DNA of 64,000 nt from Streptococcus mitis B6 (GCF_000027165.1 NC_013853.1:620001-684000); one strand, 5' to 3'. Shown: positions 45,108 to 55,450, counted from the stretch's first letter. Notes: generated from the letters alone by a model not told the origin. Numbers and translations are program-made.

Positions 45108-45968
45108 ATGAGAAAGTGGTGGAAAGAGCTGATTGATAGCCCCTTTTTAAAAGCTTTTTTACATTATTATCAAAAATCAGATAGTGAATTGACGAGTGTT
45201 GCAGTGGCCTATTATTGGTTGATTTCTATCTTCCCCTTGTTATTAGTTTTGATCAACATTTTGCCTTATTTTCATATTTCTGTTTCAAATTTTTTAAACG
45301 TGACTAATGGGTTTTTACCTGATACGGTTTATGATGTTGTTGCAAAAATTGTAATGGAAGTTCTGACCCAGCCATCAACAGGTTTACTGAGTTTTGCGGT
45401 ATTATCAGCTTTATGGACTTTTTCAAAGTCCATGAACTATCTGCAAAAAGCGTTTAATAAGGCCTATGGGGTAGCTAAGAGTAGAGGTTTAATTTACCAG
45501 CAATTGATGAGTTTACTAGTCAGTTTTGGCTTGCAAATCCTTTTTGCTTGTGCCTTGTTTTTGAGCGTATTTGGCCGTATTTTACTAGATTTTCTCAAAA
45601 AGTATTGGCAATCTGATAATCCAATATTCCTTTATCTAGAAGACTTTACAGGGCCTTTAGTTTTCACCTTAATTTTTGCGATTTCAGTGATGATTTATTA
45701 TTTGCTTCCTAATGTTAAAGTACCACGAATACGTTATGTTTTACCTGGAAGCTTCTTTGTTTTGTTGACACTGGTTTTGATCTTAAATATCTTTTCAGCT
45801 TCTGTGAATAATTACATCAATAATCTCGTAGATGTCCGTTTTGTAAGTTCTATTATTTTTGTAGTGACCATGTTTTGGTTTATTTTACTGGCTAAGATAT
45901 TGATTATCGGTGCAGTAATCAATGCTAGTTTTCAAAGTTTAAAAGATCCAAATTTTAATATAGATTAA
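45108..45968 (+). CDS. YihY/UPF0761-family membrane protein
   Basis: 286 residues from MRKWWKELIDS after SD GAAGGAGAG; the in-frame GTG further upstream is rejected. About six helices; the N-terminal SVAVAYYWLISIFPLLLVL and mid WTFSKSMNYLQKAFNKAYGV motifs are diagnostic of YihY (formerly annotated RNase BN in error). Function unknown. It is the last gene before a convergent terminator shared with queA. Confidence 0.92.
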   Translation: MRKWWKELIDSPFLKAFLHYYQKSDSELTSVAVAYYWLISIFPLLLVLINILPYFHISVSNFLNVTNGFLPDTVYDVVAKIVMEVLTQPSTGLLSFAVLSALWTFSKSMNYLQKAFNKAYGVAKSRGLIYQQLMSLLVSFGLQILFACALFLSVFGRILLDFLKKYWQSDNPIFLYLEDFTGPLVFTLIFAISVMIYYLLPNVKVPRIRYVLPGSFFVLLTLVLILNIFSASVNNYINNLVDVRFVSSIIFVVTMFWFILLAKILIIGAVINASFQSLKDPNFNID

Positions 45969-45997
45969 TTGTTTGAGCTAGGAAATAACCATAAAAT

Positions 45998-46036
45998 AAA
46001 AATAGAGATTCACACAAAAGGTGAATCTCTATTTTT
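45998..46036. terminator. bidirectional terminator between yihY and queA
   Basis: Perfect AAAAATAGAGATTCAC / GTGAATCTCTATTTTT with a 7-nt loop. Confidence 0.9.
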
Positions 46037-46063
46037 ATTGGAAATCTTTAGTCCAGCTCCCAT

Positions 46064-47092
46064 CTAGTAAATAAACATGGCATCACCAAAACTAAAGAAG
46101 CGGTAGTGTTCTTGGATGGCATGGTGGTAGGCATCTAAGACTAATTCACGACCTGCAAAGGAAGAAACCAGCATGACCAGAGTTGATTTTGGCAGGTGGA
46201 AGTTGGTTGAGAAGGCATCCACGACCTTCCATTCATAGCCAGGTTTGATAAAGATATTGGTCCAGCCAGAATCTGCTTGGATTTGCCCTTCAAACTTGGA
46301 ACCAATAGTCTCCAAGGTGCGGATAGAAGTGGTTCCGACAGCAATAACACGACCACCATTTTCCTTGACAGAGCGAAGGGTGGCAGCAGCCTCCTCAGAA
46401 AGTTGGTAGAATTCTGAGTGCATTTCATGTTCGTCCAGATTGTCCACAGAGACAGGTCTAAAGGTTCCGAGCCCGACATGAAGAGTCAGATAGACCAGAT
46501 GAACTCCTTTAGCTTGGATTTCTGCCAGCAGTTCTTTGGTGAAGTGAAGACCAGCAGTCGGTGCCGCAGCAGAGCCACTTTCCTTAGCGTAAACGGTTTG
46601 ATAGCGTTCGCGGTCATCCAATTTTTCGTGAATATAAGGTGGCAGCGGCATTTCACCTAGACTTTCCAAAACTTCTAGGAAAATTCCTTGGTATTCAAAG
46701 CGGACAATACGGCCCCCGTGGGTCAATTCTTCCGTAACGATAGCGCTGAGACGGCCATCACCAAAGCTGACACGAGTACCGACCTTGAGGCGTTTGGCAG
46801 GTTTAGCCAGAACTTCCCACTCATCTCCAGCAGTATTTTTGAGTAGGAGAAGTTCCACATGACCTCCAGTTTCTTCCTTTTGACCATAGAGTCGGGCAGG
46901 GAGAACTCGGGTGTCGTTCATGACAAGGGCATCACCAGGTTCCAGCATGTCAATAATAGAGTGGAAGTGTTTATCCTGCATTTCTCCCGTCTCACGGTTG
47001 ACGATGAGGAGTTTAGAGGCATCTCGTTTTTCAAGGGGTGTTTGGGCAATCAATTCCTCAGGTAAGTGGAAATCAAAATCAGCTGTATTCAT
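46064..47092 (-). CDS. queA: S-adenosylmethionine:tRNA ribosyltransferase-isomerase
   Basis: 342 residues. Adds the cyclopentene ring to preQ1 at tRNA position 34 in queuosine synthesis. Family motifs are [38 protein letters not shown] and [10 protein letters not shown]. The start [14 protein letters not shown] is preferred to an in-frame ATG four codons upstream, which has only 1-nt SD spacing. No preQ1 riboswitch was recognised, in line with its placement away from queuosine precursor genes. Confidence 0.96.
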   Translation of the reverse strand: MNTADFDFHLPEELIAQTPLEKRDASKLLIVNRETGEMQDKHFHSIIDMLEPGDALVMNDTRVLPARLYGQKEETGGHVELLLLKNTAGDEWEVLAKPAKRLKVGTRVSFGDGRLSAIVTEELTHGGRIVRFEYQGIFLEVLESLGEMPLPPYIHEKLDDRERYQTVYAKESGSAAAPTAGLHFTKELLAEIQAKGVHLVYLTLHVGLGTFRPVSVDNLDEHEMHSEFYQLSEEAAATLRSVKENGGRVIAVGTTSIRTLETIGSKFEGQIQADSGWTNIFIKPGYEWKVVDAFSTNFHLPKSTLVMLVSSFAGRELVLDAYHHAIQEHYRFFSFGDAMFIY

Positions 47093-47184
47093 ATATCTGT
47101 TCATTCTTTCTAAGTTCTAATCTTATCCATTATAACATGTTTCAAGTGTGGACGCTCTTTTTTTAGAAATTAAATCGTTTTCAC

Positions 47185-47213
47185 TTGACAAAAATTGGTC
47201 TATACCATATAAT
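47185..47213 (+). promoter_or_regulatory. nagB promoter with NagR-like operator
   Basis: Consensus TTGACA, 17 bp, TATAAT. The spacer holds TGGTCTATACCA (47196-47207), matching GntR/NagR-type sites, so amino-sugar-responsive repression is expected. Confidence 0.7.
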
Positions 47214-47242
47214 AAATATAGATAGAAATGGAGGATGAAAAG

Positions 47243-47950
47243 ATGAAAGTTATTAAAGTTGAAAACCAAGTTGAAGGTGGAAAAGTTGCTTTTGAGATTT
47301 TGAAGGAAAAATTGGCTAATGGTGCTCAAACATTGGGACTTGCGACAGGAAGCAGCCCGCTTGAATTTTACAAGGAAATTGTTGAAAGTGACCTTGATTT
47401 TTCAAATCTAACCAGTGTCAACCTTGATGAATATGTAGGTCTTGATGGCGACAATCCTCAGTCTTACCGCCACTTCATGCAAGAAAACTTGTTCAACCAA
47501 AAACCATTTAAAGAAAGTTTCTTGCCTCGTGGGGTTAAGGATCATGCTGGAGCTGAAGTTGAACGCTACAATCAAATTTTGGCTGACCATCCAGTTGATC
47601 TGCAAATCTTGGGAATCGGTCGTAATGGACATATCGGATTTAATGAGCCTGGTACTCCATTTGACAGTCAAACGCATCTAGTTGAACTTGATCAGTCTAC
47701 TATCGAAGCCAATGCTCGCTTCTTTGACAAGATTGAAGATGTTCCAACCCAAGCCATTTCAATGGGAATTAAAAACATCTTGGATGCCAAGTCAATTATT
47801 CTCTTTGCTTACGGCGAATCAAAAGCAGAAGCCATTGCCGGCACCGTGTCTGGTCCAGTGACCGAGAACCTACCAGCAAGTAGCCTCCAAAATCACCCTG
47901 ATGTGACGATTATTGCGGATGCTGAGGCGCTTAGCTTACTTGAAAAATAA
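47243..47950 (+). CDS. nagB: glucosamine-6-phosphate deaminase
   Basis: 235 residues. Converts glucosamine-6-phosphate to fructose-6-phosphate and ammonia, feeding amino sugars into glycolysis. [13 protein letters not shown] binds phosphate, [10 protein letters not shown] holds the catalytic acid D62, and [14 protein letters not shown] carries the His-Glu pair. GGAGG lies 8 nt before the chosen ATG; the ATG five codons upstream overlaps that SD and is rejected. Confidence 0.97.
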   Translation: MKVIKVENQVEGGKVAFEILKEKLANGAQTLGLATGSSPLEFYKEIVESDLDFSNLTSVNLDEYVGLDGDNPQSYRHFMQENLFNQKPFKESFLPRGVKDHAGAEVERYNQILADHPVDLQILGIGRNGHIGFNEPGTPFDSQTHLVELDQSTIEANARFFDKIEDVPTQAISMGIKNILDAKSIILFAYGESKAEAIAGTVSGPVTENLPASSLQNHPDVTIIADAEALSLLEK

Positions 47951-48025
47951 AAAGCAATATTCTATTGAACGCTTTCAACTCTTGTATAAATGGAAGAAAA
48001 AATCAAAATTAAACCGCATTTTTTC

Positions 48026-48054
48026 TTGACAATTATTCCCTTTACGTGTAAAAT
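48026..48054 (+). promoter_or_regulatory. rpsU promoter
   Basis: Consensus TTGACA, 17 bp, TAAAAT. Confidence 0.75.
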
Positions 48055-48088
48055 AGAATAGATCTTGAACTTGAAGGGAGTGAAAAAA

Positions 48089-48265
48089 ATGTCTAAAACA
48101 GTAGTACGTAAGAATGAATCTCTTGACGACGCACTTCGTCGTTTCAAACGTGCGGTTACTAAAGCTGGTACTCTTCAAGAAACACGCAAACGTGAATTCT
48201 ATGAAAAACCTTCTGTAAAACGTAAACGTAAATCAGAAGCAGCTCGTAAACGTAAAAAATTCTAA
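48089..48265 (+). CDS. rpsU: 30S ribosomal protein S21
   Basis: 58 residues, very basic; [20 protein letters not shown] start and [15 protein letters not shown] end are diagnostic. AGGGAG SD. It has its own promoter and terminator, so is monocistronic. The S21 protein aids start-codon selection on the 30S platform. Confidence 0.98.
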
Positions 48266-48274
48266 CTAGAAATG

Positions 48275-48302
48275 AAAGGCTAGAGAAATCTAGTCTTTTT
48301 CT
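48275..48302 (+). terminator. terminator after rpsU
   Basis: AAAGGCTAGA / TCTAGTCTTT with a 4-nt loop and T run. Confidence 0.85.
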
Positions 48303-48357
48303 TTTAAATAAATACTTCAAAGCCTGCAAAAATCTCAAATATCCTCCTACAATTTGA

Positions 48358-48363
48358 TATAAT
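48358..48363 (+). promoter_or_regulatory. -10 of the hprK-lgt operon
   Basis: TATAAT preceded by TTGA, so TGA extends it. No clear -35. The ATG is about 30 nt on with AAGGAGG. Confidence 0.5.
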
Positions 48364-48394
48364 AGAGAGAAGAACTCATTTGAAGGAGGAAATG

Positions 48395-49327
48395 ATGTCG
48401 GTTTTAGTAAAAGAAGTGATTGAAAAGCTTAGACTAGACATTGTCTATGGCGAACCAGAATTACTTGAAAAGGAAATTAATACCGCGGACATTACGCGAC
48501 CTGGTCTTGAAATGACAGGTTATTTTGATTACTATACTCCAGAGCGGATTCAGCTCTTGGGAATGAAGGAGTGGTCTTATCTCGTTTCGATGTCCTCTCA
48601 CAACCGTTACCAAGTCTTGAAAAAAATGTTTCTACCTGAAACACCTGCGGTTATTGTTGCCCGTGGTTTGGTGGTTCCAGAGGAAATGTTAAAGGCAGCC
48701 AGAGAATGTAAGATTGCCATTTTAACTAGCCGTACGGCGACCAGTCGTTTATCTGGAGAATTATCTAGTTATCTGGATTCTCGTTTAGCAGAACGGACCA
48801 GTGTGCACGGTGTCTTGATGGATATCTATGGAATGGGTGTCTTGATTCAAGGCGATAGTGGAATCGGTAAGAGTGAGACAGGTCTTGAGCTTGTCAAACG
48901 TGGTCACCGCTTGGTAGCTGATGACCGTGTCGATATCTTTGCCAAGGATGAGATTACTCTTTGGGGTGAACCTGCTGAAATCTTGAAACACTTGATTGAA
49001 ATTCGTGGGGTTGGAATTATCGATGTTATGAGTCTCTACGGTGCCAGTGCTGTCAAGGATTCTTCACAGGTTCAGCTGGCTGTCTACTTGGAAAATTATG
49101 ATACGCATAAGACTTTTGATCGTCTTGGAAACAATGCAGAGGAAATAGAAATTTCTGGCGTAGCCATTCCTCGTATCCGCATTCCAGTGAAAACAGGTCG
49201 TAATATCTCTGTCGTGATTGAGGCTGCTGCCATGAATTATCGTGCCAAGGAAATGGGCTTTGATGCGACGCGCTTTGTTCGAAGAACGCTTGACCAATCT
49301 CATTGCTCAAAACGAGGAGGTGCCTAA
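48395..49327 (+). CDS. hprK: HPr kinase/phosphorylase
   Basis: 310 residues. Phosphorylates HPr on Ser46 in response to glycolytic metabolites and so drives carbon catabolite repression via CcpA. The P-loop GDSGIGKSE is at about 153-161, and the family signature [10 protein letters not shown] follows. AAGGAGG lies 5 nt before the chosen ATG. Its stop overlaps the lgt start (TAATG), the normal Firmicute order hprK-lgt. Confidence 0.97.
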   Translation: MSVLVKEVIEKLRLDIVYGEPELLEKEINTADITRPGLEMTGYFDYYTPERIQLLGMKEWSYLVSMSSHNRYQVLKKMFLPETPAVIVARGLVVPEEMLKAARECKIAILTSRTATSRLSGELSSYLDSRLAERTSVHGVLMDIYGMGVLIQGDSGIGKSETGLELVKRGHRLVADDRVDIFAKDEITLWGEPAEILKHLIEIRGVGIIDVMSLYGASAVKDSSQVQLAVYLENYDTHKTFDRLGNNAEEIEISGVAIPRIRIPVKTGRNISVVIEAAAMNYRAKEMGFDATRFVRRTLDQSHCSKRGGA

Positions 49328-50115
49328 TGCTTGATCCAATTGCTATTCATCTAGGCCCTCTAGCCATTCGTTGGTATGCCTTGTGTATTGTGACAGGCTT
49401 GATTCTTGCGGTTTATTTGACCATGAAAGAAGCACCTAGAAAGAAGATCATACCAGACGATATTTTAGATTTCATCTTGATAGCCTTTCCTCTGGCTATT
49501 TTAGGAGCTCGTCTCTACTATGTTATTTTCCGTTTTGATTATTATAGTCAGAACTTGGGAGAAATTTTTGCCATTTGGAATGGTGGTTTGGCCATCTATG
49601 GTGGTTTAATAACTGGGGCTATTGTTCTGTACATTTTTGCTGATCGTAAACTCATCAATACTTGGGATTTTCTAGATATTGCGGCGCCTAGCGTCATGAT
49701 AGCCCAAAGTTTGGGTCGCTGGGGCAATTTCTTTAACCAAGAAGCTTATGGTGCAGCAGTGGATAATCTGGATTATCTACCTGGCTTTATCCGTGACCAG
49801 ATGTATATAGAGGGGAGCTACCGTCAACCGACCTTCCTTTATGAGTCTCTATGGAATCTGCTTGGTTTTGCCTTGATTTTGATATTCAGACGAAAATGGA
49901 AGAGCCTCAGACGAGGTCATATTACTGCTTTCTACTTGATTTGGTATGGTTTCGGTCGTATGGTTATCGAAGGCATGCGGACAGATAGCCTCATGTTCTT
50001 CGGTCTTCGAGTGTCTCAATGGCTATCAGTTGTCCTTATCGGTCTCGGTATTTTTATCATTCTATATCAAAATCGAAAGAAGGCCCCGTACTATATTTCA
50101 GAGGAGGAAAACTAA
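49327..50115 (+). CDS. lgt: prolipoprotein diacylglyceryl transferase
   Basis: 262 residues, seven helices. Transfers diacylglycerol from phosphatidylglycerol to the lipobox cysteine of lipoproteins such as PstS and the SH3 lipoprotein in this window. [17 protein letters not shown] and the signature [13 protein letters not shown] are present. The start [16 protein letters not shown] shares one base with the hprK stop; GAGGAGG precedes it. Confidence 0.97.
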   Translation: MLDPIAIHLGPLAIRWYALCIVTGLILAVYLTMKEAPRKKIIPDDILDFILIAFPLAILGARLYYVIFRFDYYSQNLGEIFAIWNGGLAIYGGLITGAIVLYIFADRKLINTWDFLDIAAPSVMIAQSLGRWGNFFNQEAYGAAVDNLDYLPGFIRDQMYIEGSYRQPTFLYESLWNLLGFALILIFRRKWKSLRRGHITAFYLIWYGFGRMVIEGMRTDSLMFFGLRVSQWLSVVLIGLGIFIILYQNRKKAPYYISEEEN

Positions 50116-50499
50116 ATGTTAGAAGTTGCATATATTCTTGTAGCCCTTGCTTTGATTGTCTTTTTAGTCTATCTAATCATTACTGTACAAAAGCTTGGCC
50201 GTGTTATCGATGAAACAGAAAAGACGATTAAAACCTTAACTTCAGATGTGGATGTGACCTTGCATCATACCAATGAATTGCTGGCTAAGGTCAATGTCTT
50301 GGCAGATGATATTAATGTCAAGGTAGCAACGATTGATCCACTATTTAGTGCAGTTGCAGATTTATCTCTATCTGTTTCCGACCTCAATGACCATGCGCGT
50401 GTCTTGAGTAAGAAAGCTTCATCGGCTGGTTCAAAAACTATTAAGACTGGTGCAAGTTTGTCAGCTCTTCGTCTTGCAAGTAAATTTTTCAAAAAATAA
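50116..50499 (+). CDS. DUF948-family membrane-associated protein
   Basis: 127 residues, one N-terminal helix (about 5-25) followed by a long amphipathic heptad region (TLTSDVDVTLHHTNELLAKV), typical of DUF948 proteins. GAGGAGG within the lgt end is its SD. It pairs with the next YtxH protein as in many Gram-positive genomes. Both resemble general-stress membrane proteins; the role is unknown. Confidence 0.9.
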   Translation: MLEVAYILVALALIVFLVYLIITVQKLGRVIDETEKTIKTLTSDVDVTLHHTNELLAKVNVLADDINVKVATIDPLFSAVADLSLSVSDLNDHARVLSKKASSAGSKTIKTGASLSALRLASKFFKK

Positions 50500-50514
50500 A
50501 AAAGGAGAATTCTT

Positions 50515-50904
50515 ATGGGTAAACTATCCTCAATCCTTTTAGGAACCGTTTCAGGTGCAGCTCTTGCCTTGTTTTTAACAAGCGACAAGGGCAAACAAGT
50601 TTGCAGTCAGGCTCAAGATTTTCTAGATGATTTGAGAGAAGATCCTGAGTATGCCAAGGAGCAGGTCTGTGAAAAACTGACAGAAGTCAAGGAACAGGCT
50701 ACAGATTTTGTTCTTAAAACCAAAGAACAGGTTGAGTCAGGTGAAATCACTGTGGACAGTGTACTTGCTCAAGCCAAATCATGTGCCCGTCAAGCGACAG
50801 AAGCATCAAAAGATCGATTCAATAATCTCAAGGAGCAATGGCAAGAAAAGGCCGAAACTCTTGATGAATCAGAAGAGATTGTTATTGACATAACAGAAGA
50901 ATAA
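50515..50904 (+). CDS. YtxH-domain protein
   Basis: 129 residues. A glycine-rich N-terminal helix (MGKLSSILLGTVSGAALALFL) is followed by a highly charged helical tail with repeated KEQ segments, the YtxH/general-stress layout. AAAGGAG SD. It is the last gene of the hprK-lgt-DUF948-ytxH operon and ends before a strong terminator. Confidence 0.88.
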   Translation: MGKLSSILLGTVSGAALALFLTSDKGKQVCSQAQDFLDDLREDPEYAKEQVCEKLTEVKEQATDFVLKTKEQVESGEITVDSVLAQAKSCARQATEASKDRFNNLKEQWQEKAETLDESEEIVIDITEE

Positions 50905-50905
50905 A

Positions 50906-50953
50906 CCATCACCATCTCTGGACGGACTATGTATCTGGGGATGGTGATTTTTT
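50906..50953 (+). terminator. terminator after the hprK operon
   Basis: ATCACCATC / GATGGTGAT with a 23-nt loop and six T. Confidence 0.85.
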
Positions 50954-50970
50954 CTCCTAGCGTGTCTTTG

Positions 50971-50979
50971 TGGTATAAT
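50971..50979 (+). promoter_or_regulatory. extended -10 of hemW, leaderless type
   Basis: TGGTATAAT, with the ATG 7 nt downstream and no SD. Confidence 0.5.
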
Positions 50980-50986
50980 AAGTACT

Positions 50987-52117
50987 ATGCAGAAAAAACC
51001 AACGTCAGCCTATGTGCACATCCCATTTTGTACCCAGATTTGTTATTATTGTGACTTCTCAAAGGTTTTTATCAAAAATCAGCCAGTTGATAGCTATTTG
51101 GAGCATCTGCTGGAAGAGTTTCGTTCTTATGACATTCAAAAGTTACGAACCCTTTACATCGGTGGTGGAACGCCGACAGCTTTGTCAGCTTCGCAACTGG
51201 AGGTGTTATTGAAGGGCTTGACTAAAAACTTGGACTTGTCTGTCTTGGAGGAGTTGACCATTGAGGCCAATCCAGGTGACTTGGATGCGGATAAGATAGC
51301 TGTGTTGAAGAACTCGGCTGTCAATCGTGTTTCCTTAGGCGTGCAGACCTTTGACGACAAGATGCTGAAAAAGATTGGGCGCAGTCATTTGGAGAAGGAT
51401 ATTTATGAAAATATCGACCGCCTGAAACTGGCTGGTTTTGACAATATCTCTATCGACTTGATTTATGCACTGCCTGGTCAGACCATGGAGCAGGTCAAGG
51501 AAAATGTGGCTAAGGCCATTGGGCTGGATATTCCTCATATGAGTTTGTATAGCTTGATTTTAGAAAACCATACGGTCTTTATGAACCGCATGCGGCGAGG
51601 AAAATTACCTCTGCCTAAGGAGGAACTAGAAGCTGAGATGTTTGAGTATATTATCGCAGAGCTGGAGCGAGCTGGTTTTGAGCATTATGAGATTTCCAAT
51701 TTCTCCAAGCCTGGTTTTGAAAGTCGCCACAATCTCATGTACTGGGACAATGCTGAATACTATGGCATCGGTGCTGGGGCATCTGGTTATGTCAATGGTG
51801 TCCGCTATAAAAATCATGGTCCGATTCGTCATTATCTGAGTGCTGTTGAGGAAGGTAATGCTCGCATCACAGAAGAGCACCTGAGTCAAAAGGAGCAGAT
51901 GGAAGAAGAAATGTTCTTGGGCCTCCGCAAGAAATCAGGAGTCTCCATGGCGCGATTTGAGGAAAAATTTGGACGGCCCTTCGATGGACTTTATGGAGAA
52001 ATTGTCAAGGACTTGGTTCAACAAGGTCTCATGCAAATAGACGGTGATCGCGTGCGCATGACAAAAAGAGGTCTCTTTTTAGGAGACACCGTAGCAGAAC
52101 GATTTATTTTGGAGTAG
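50987..52117 (+). CDS. hemW: HemW-type radical SAM heme chaperone
   Basis: 376 residues. Cluster motif HIPFCTQICYYCDF gives C15, C19 and C22; YIGGGTPTALS and NRVSLGVQTF follow. Once called coproporphyrinogen III oxidase, HemW-type proteins bind and deliver heme instead; heme synthesis is generally absent in streptococci, so the chaperone reading is favoured. It starts the four-gene run hemW-thioesterase-HAD-membrane protein from a leaderless promoter. Confidence 0.94.
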   Translation: MQKKPTSAYVHIPFCTQICYYCDFSKVFIKNQPVDSYLEHLLEEFRSYDIQKLRTLYIGGGTPTALSASQLEVLLKGLTKNLDLSVLEELTIEANPGDLDADKIAVLKNSAVNRVSLGVQTFDDKMLKKIGRSHLEKDIYENIDRLKLAGFDNISIDLIYALPGQTMEQVKENVAKAIGLDIPHMSLYSLILENHTVFMNRMRRGKLPLPKEELEAEMFEYIIAELERAGFEHYEISNFSKPGFESRHNLMYWDNAEYYGIGAGASGYVNGVRYKNHGPIRHYLSAVEEGNARITEEHLSQKEQMEEEMFLGLRKKSGVSMARFEEKFGRPFDGLYGEIVKDLVQQGLMQIDGDRVRMTKRGLFLGDTVAERFILE

Positions 52118-52121
52118 GATG

Positions 52122-52859
52122 ATGGGCTTAACTTATCAAATGAAAATGAAAATTCCTTTTGACATGGCTGACATGAACGGTCATATCAAGATTCCAGATG
52201 TGATTTTACTATCCCTGCAAGTTTCAGGGATGCAGTCGATTGAGTTGGGTGTTAGTGATAAGGCCATTTTGGAAAACTATAATCTGGTCTGGATTATCAC
52301 AGATTATGAGATTGAGGTGCCTCGTTTGCCTCGTTTTGCGGAAGAAATCACTATCGAAACGGAAGCCCTGAGCTACAATCGACTCTTTTGCTACCGTCGC
52401 TTTACCATTTATGATGAAGCGGGGCAGGAGCTCATTCACATGATGGCGACCTTTGTTCTCATGGACCGAGACAGTCGAAAAGTCCATGCAGTAGAACCTG
52501 AGATTGTGGCTCCTTACCAGTCTGATTTTGATAAAAAACTTATCCGTGGACCGAAGTATGAGTCCTTGGAAGAGTCAGTCAGTAAGGATTACCATGTCCG
52601 TTTTTATGATTTAGATATGAATGGCCATGTCAATAACAGTAAATACTTGGACTGGATTTTTGAGGTCATGGGAGCAGATTTTTTGACCCAGTATATTCCC
52701 AAGAAAATCAATCTCAAGTATGTCAAGGAAGTTCGACCAGGTGGGGTGATTACATCGGCTGTTGAACGGACTGGACTGGAAAGTAAGCATGAGATTACAA
52801 GCGACGGTGCTACCAATGCACAAGCTATCATCACTTGGCAAGAAATAAAAAAGGATTAG
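52122..52859 (+). CDS. acyl-ACP thioesterase
   Basis: 245 residues, tandem hot-dog fold. N-terminal [15 protein letters not shown] and the second-domain repeat [19 protein letters not shown] are characteristic; the second carries the catalytic residues. It hydrolyses acyl-ACP to free fatty acid. GGAG is 7 nt from this ATG and only 4 nt from the ATG just before it, so this one is chosen. It follows hemW by a few bases. Confidence 0.92.
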   Translation: MGLTYQMKMKIPFDMADMNGHIKIPDVILLSLQVSGMQSIELGVSDKAILENYNLVWIITDYEIEVPRLPRFAEEITIETEALSYNRLFCYRRFTIYDEAGQELIHMMATFVLMDRDSRKVHAVEPEIVAPYQSDFDKKLIRGPKYESLEESVSKDYHVRFYDLDMNGHVNNSKYLDWIFEVMGADFLTQYIPKKINLKYVKEVRPGGVITSAVERTGLESKHEITSDGATNAQAIITWQEIKKD

Positions 52860-52867
52860 AGAAAAAT

Positions 52868-53641
52868 ATGAAATATAAAGGCTATTTAATTGATTTAGAC
52901 GGAACGATTTATAAGGGGAAAGATCGAATTCCAGCAGGAGAGGCTTTTGTCCATGAATTGCAAAAGCGGGATATTCCCTATCTCTTTGTGACCAACAATA
53001 CAACCCGCACTCCAGAGAGTGTTCAGGAGATGTTGGCTCAGAATTTTAATATCGATACGCCCCTATCGACTGTCTACACAGCGACTTTGGCGACTATCGA
53101 CTATATGAACGACTTGGGTCTTGAAAAGACGGTCTATGTCATCGGAGAAGCAGGTCTCAAGGAAGCCATCAAGGCGGCTGGTTATGTGGAAGACAAGGAT
53201 AATCCTGCCTATGTGGTAGTAGGCCTGGACTGGCAAGTTGATTATGAAAAATTTGCGACAGCAACTCTAGCTATCCAAAAGGGTGCCCACTTTATCGGAA
53301 CCAACCCTGACCTCAACATCCCGACAGAGCGCGGTCTTTTGCCAGGTGCTGGTTCACTGATTACCCTTCTTGAAGTGGCAACACGAGTAAAGCCTGTTTA
53401 TATCGGAAAACCAAATGCCATCATTATGGACAAGGCGGTTGAGCACTTAGGTTTGCAACGTGAAGAGTTGATTATGGTTGGGGATAACTATTTAACAGAT
53501 ATCCGAGCAGGGATTGACAACGGTATTCCAACGCTCTTGGTGACGACAGGTTTTACCAAGGCAGAAGAAGTAGCAGACCTACCAATCGCACCGACTCATG
53601 TGGTTTCTAGCCTTGCGGAGTGGGATTTTGATGAAAACTAA
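52868..53641 (+). CDS. HAD-IIA family sugar-phosphatase-like hydrolase
   Basis: 257 residues. HAD motif [10 protein letters not shown] has D9 and D11, motif [11 protein letters not shown], motif [13 protein letters not shown] and motif [16 protein letters not shown]01457/NagD-like subclass with a C2 cap. It dephosphorylates small phosphoesters; the substrate is unknown. The SD is weak, and translation probably couples to the thioesterase 8 bp before. It overlaps the next gene by 11 bp. Confidence 0.93.
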   Translation: MKYKGYLIDLDGTIYKGKDRIPAGEAFVHELQKRDIPYLFVTNNTTRTPESVQEMLAQNFNIDTPLSTVYTATLATIDYMNDLGLEKTVYVIGEAGLKEAIKAAGYVEDKDNPAYVVVGLDWQVDYEKFATATLAIQKGAHFIGTNPDLNIPTERGLLPGAGSLITLLEVATRVKPVYIGKPNAIIMDKAVEHLGLQREELIMVGDNYLTDIRAGIDNGIPTLLVTTGFTKAEEVADLPIAPTHVVSSLAEWDFDEN

Positions 53642-54248
53642 ACTGACCTTTTGGAGCTCTATGCTCTTTCTCCTCTCCCTCTCAATCCTTTTGACCATTT
53701 ATTTGGCTTGGATTTTTTATCCGCTGGAAATTCAGTGGCTGAACTTGACGGATCGAGTTTATCTAAAACCCGAAACCATTCAATATAACTTTCATATCTT
53801 GATGAATTATCTGACCAATCCTTTTAGTCAGGTCTTGCAGATGCCGGATTTTCGTTCGTCAGCATCTGGTCTGCACCACTTTGCGGTTGTGAAGAATCTC
53901 TTTCATCTAGTTCAGCTAGTTGCCCTAGTGACACTGCCAAGTTTTTACGTCTTTGTCAAAGGGATTGTGAAAAAAGACTTCTTATCTCTATTTAGTAAAG
54001 GGCTTTTGGCTCTAGTGGTCTTGCCTTTGCTGATTGGACTGGTAGGAGTTTTGATTGGGTTTGACCAATTCTTTACTCTTTTCCATCAAATTCTCTTTGT
54101 GGGAGATGATACCTGGCTTTTTGATCCAGCCAAGGATCCAGTGATTCTGATTTTGCCAGAGACCTTCTTCCTGCATGCCTTCCTCCTCTTTTTTGCCCTC
54201 TATGAAAGCTTCTTTGGTTATCTTTATCTGAAAAGTCGTGGGAAGTGA
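53631..54248 (+). CDS. TIGR01906-family membrane protein
   Basis: 205 residues, about five helices with a long external loop after the first (about 33-90, [18 protein letters not shown]). Matches the TIGR01906 integral membrane family, function unknown, commonly found after the HAD gene in streptococci. Begins within the end of the HAD gene (11-bp overlap). It is the final gene of the operon before a large hairpin. Confidence 0.88.
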   Translation: MKTKLTFWSSMLFLLSLSILLTIYLAWIFYPLEIQWLNLTDRVYLKPETIQYNFHILMNYLTNPFSQVLQMPDFRSSASGLHHFAVVKNLFHLVQLVALVTLPSFYVFVKGIVKKDFLSLFSKGLLALVVLPLLIGLVGVLIGFDQFFTLFHQILFVGDDTWLFDPAKDPVILILPETFFLHAFLLFFALYESFFGYLYLKSRGK

Positions 54249-54273
54249 GATTTTAGATGTAGATTCATCATAA

Positions 54274-54329
54274 AAAACAGCCGATATAGTCACAGTTGGT
54301 TCCTAACTGCAGCTATATCGGCTGTTTTT
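54274..54329. terminator. bidirectional terminator
   Basis: AAAACAGCCGATATAG / CTATATCGGCTGTTTT, with a nested CAGTT / AACTG stem in the loop. It separates the hemW operon from the leftward rgg remnant. Confidence 0.88.
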
Positions 54330-54390
54330 CTAACTTATTCCCTGTTTATCGAATCTGCCTCTACCTGCCAGTAGCAACTCAGCCCAGAGT

Positions 54391-54720
54391 TTATGGCCAA
54401 TCAATTCCAGTTTTATTGAGCATTTTGACTTGTTGATAGAAGAGGTCTCTCAATTGAGAAATAGTTTGGTCCAGGAAAAGACCATTCAGACTGTCCAGAT
54501 AGGCTAAAATCTGAGTTGCCAGTTCTATTCCCTCCTTCTTATCTTGTCTGAGCAAATTATAACATTCTTGCATTTTAATGAAAAGAAATGCTTCTTGCAA
54601 TACTACTTTTAGGGGATGTAATTCCTTAATTCTATATACATCAATTTTGTCCACTAAATTTTGGGCAAGTTGGTAATGCCCATTTCGAGAATAGGTTCGG
54701 ATGATGTCTGAGAGTGTCAA
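54391..54720 (-). pseudogene. Rgg-like regulator, C-terminal fragment
   Basis: 109 codons if begun at TTG. All-helical repeat-type sequence (TYSRNGHYQLAQNLVDKID) as in the TPR-like C-terminal domain of Rgg/MutR/GadR regulators. It continues, in another frame, the N-terminal part directly upstream. Together they would make an Rgg of about 300 residues. There is no SD or promoter of its own. Treated as the out-of-frame end of a broken gene. Confidence 0.75.
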
Positions 54721-55289
54721 TATAAGCCCTCGTTTTTGTTTGAATCAAGAAATGGTTCTTCTAGCAAAGCAAGAGCTGTTTTTGCAATTTGTTGAAGTGT
54801 TTCTGTAGGAAAGTCAAAATATTCAACTAAAAGTGCAAATAAGGTGTAATCATTTGGAAGCCAGTAGTTTAGATGAAATAAGGCAGTCTTAGCCCGATTG
54901 AGGATAGTCCAATCTTCTTTCAACAAATTCTCCCTATTTCTAAACATGCCTAAAGATTGGATATAGGCATGATCAGTGCAATAGGTATCAGATTCTAATA
55001 TTTGAATCAATTCTAGAATCTTAGTTTGTGTTGTGAGCCCAGTTTTTATAGCTTCGGAAAGTGAAGGATCCTGACACTGATAACGCATAAGCAACATTAT
55101 AACATCATGGGCATCATGGATTTTGAGATTTTCTAGGATTTTGAAGTAGGTGTCAACCTTGACGGTTGTGATGCCTTTTTCAAATTTACTGAGGTTGTTG
55201 GGACTAATAGCAGTACCAGCGGCTTCTTTTAGAGTAAAGCCTCTCTCCTCTCGGATTTGTTTGATAACTGAACCAAAGTTTATTTCCAT
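54717..55289 (-). pseudogene. Rgg-like XRE regulator, N-terminal part, frameshifted
   Basis: 190 codons. HTH_3 domain (about 1-60: IKQIREERGFTLKEAA..ISPNNLSKFEKG) followed by helical repeats. Usual Rgg proteins have 280-300 residues; this one stops at 190, just after an A5 tract (T5 at 54733-54737 on plus). One extra A would restore the frame into the C-terminal fragment. SD AAGGAG and a minus-strand TATAAT are intact. Either a pseudogene, a phase-variable gene or a sequencing error. Confidence 0.75.
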
Positions 55290-55391
55290 TTTACTAATCT
55301 CCTTGTGATTTTACTTTATTATACACTATTTCAACTAGATAAGAAAAAAACAACAAAAAGATACGATATTGAGAAGTTTTGTAAGGGATTT

Positions 55392-55421
55392 CGGCGAAAA
55401 ACTATTTTTTTCGTCGTTTTT
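55392..55421 (+). terminator. hairpin upstream of the choline-binding genes
   Basis: CGGCGAAAAA / TTTTTCGTCG and a T tract, terminator-like. It lies just before the -35 of the next promoter, so it could block read-through or serve as a regulator site. Confidence 0.5.
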
Positions 55422-55422
55422 C

Positions 55423-55450
55423 TTTACTAGTAGGAAAAGTATGCTATAGT
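55423..55450 (+). promoter_or_regulatory. promoter of choline-binding protein genes
   Basis: TTTACT, 16 bp, TATAGT with TGC extension. Confidence 0.55.
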
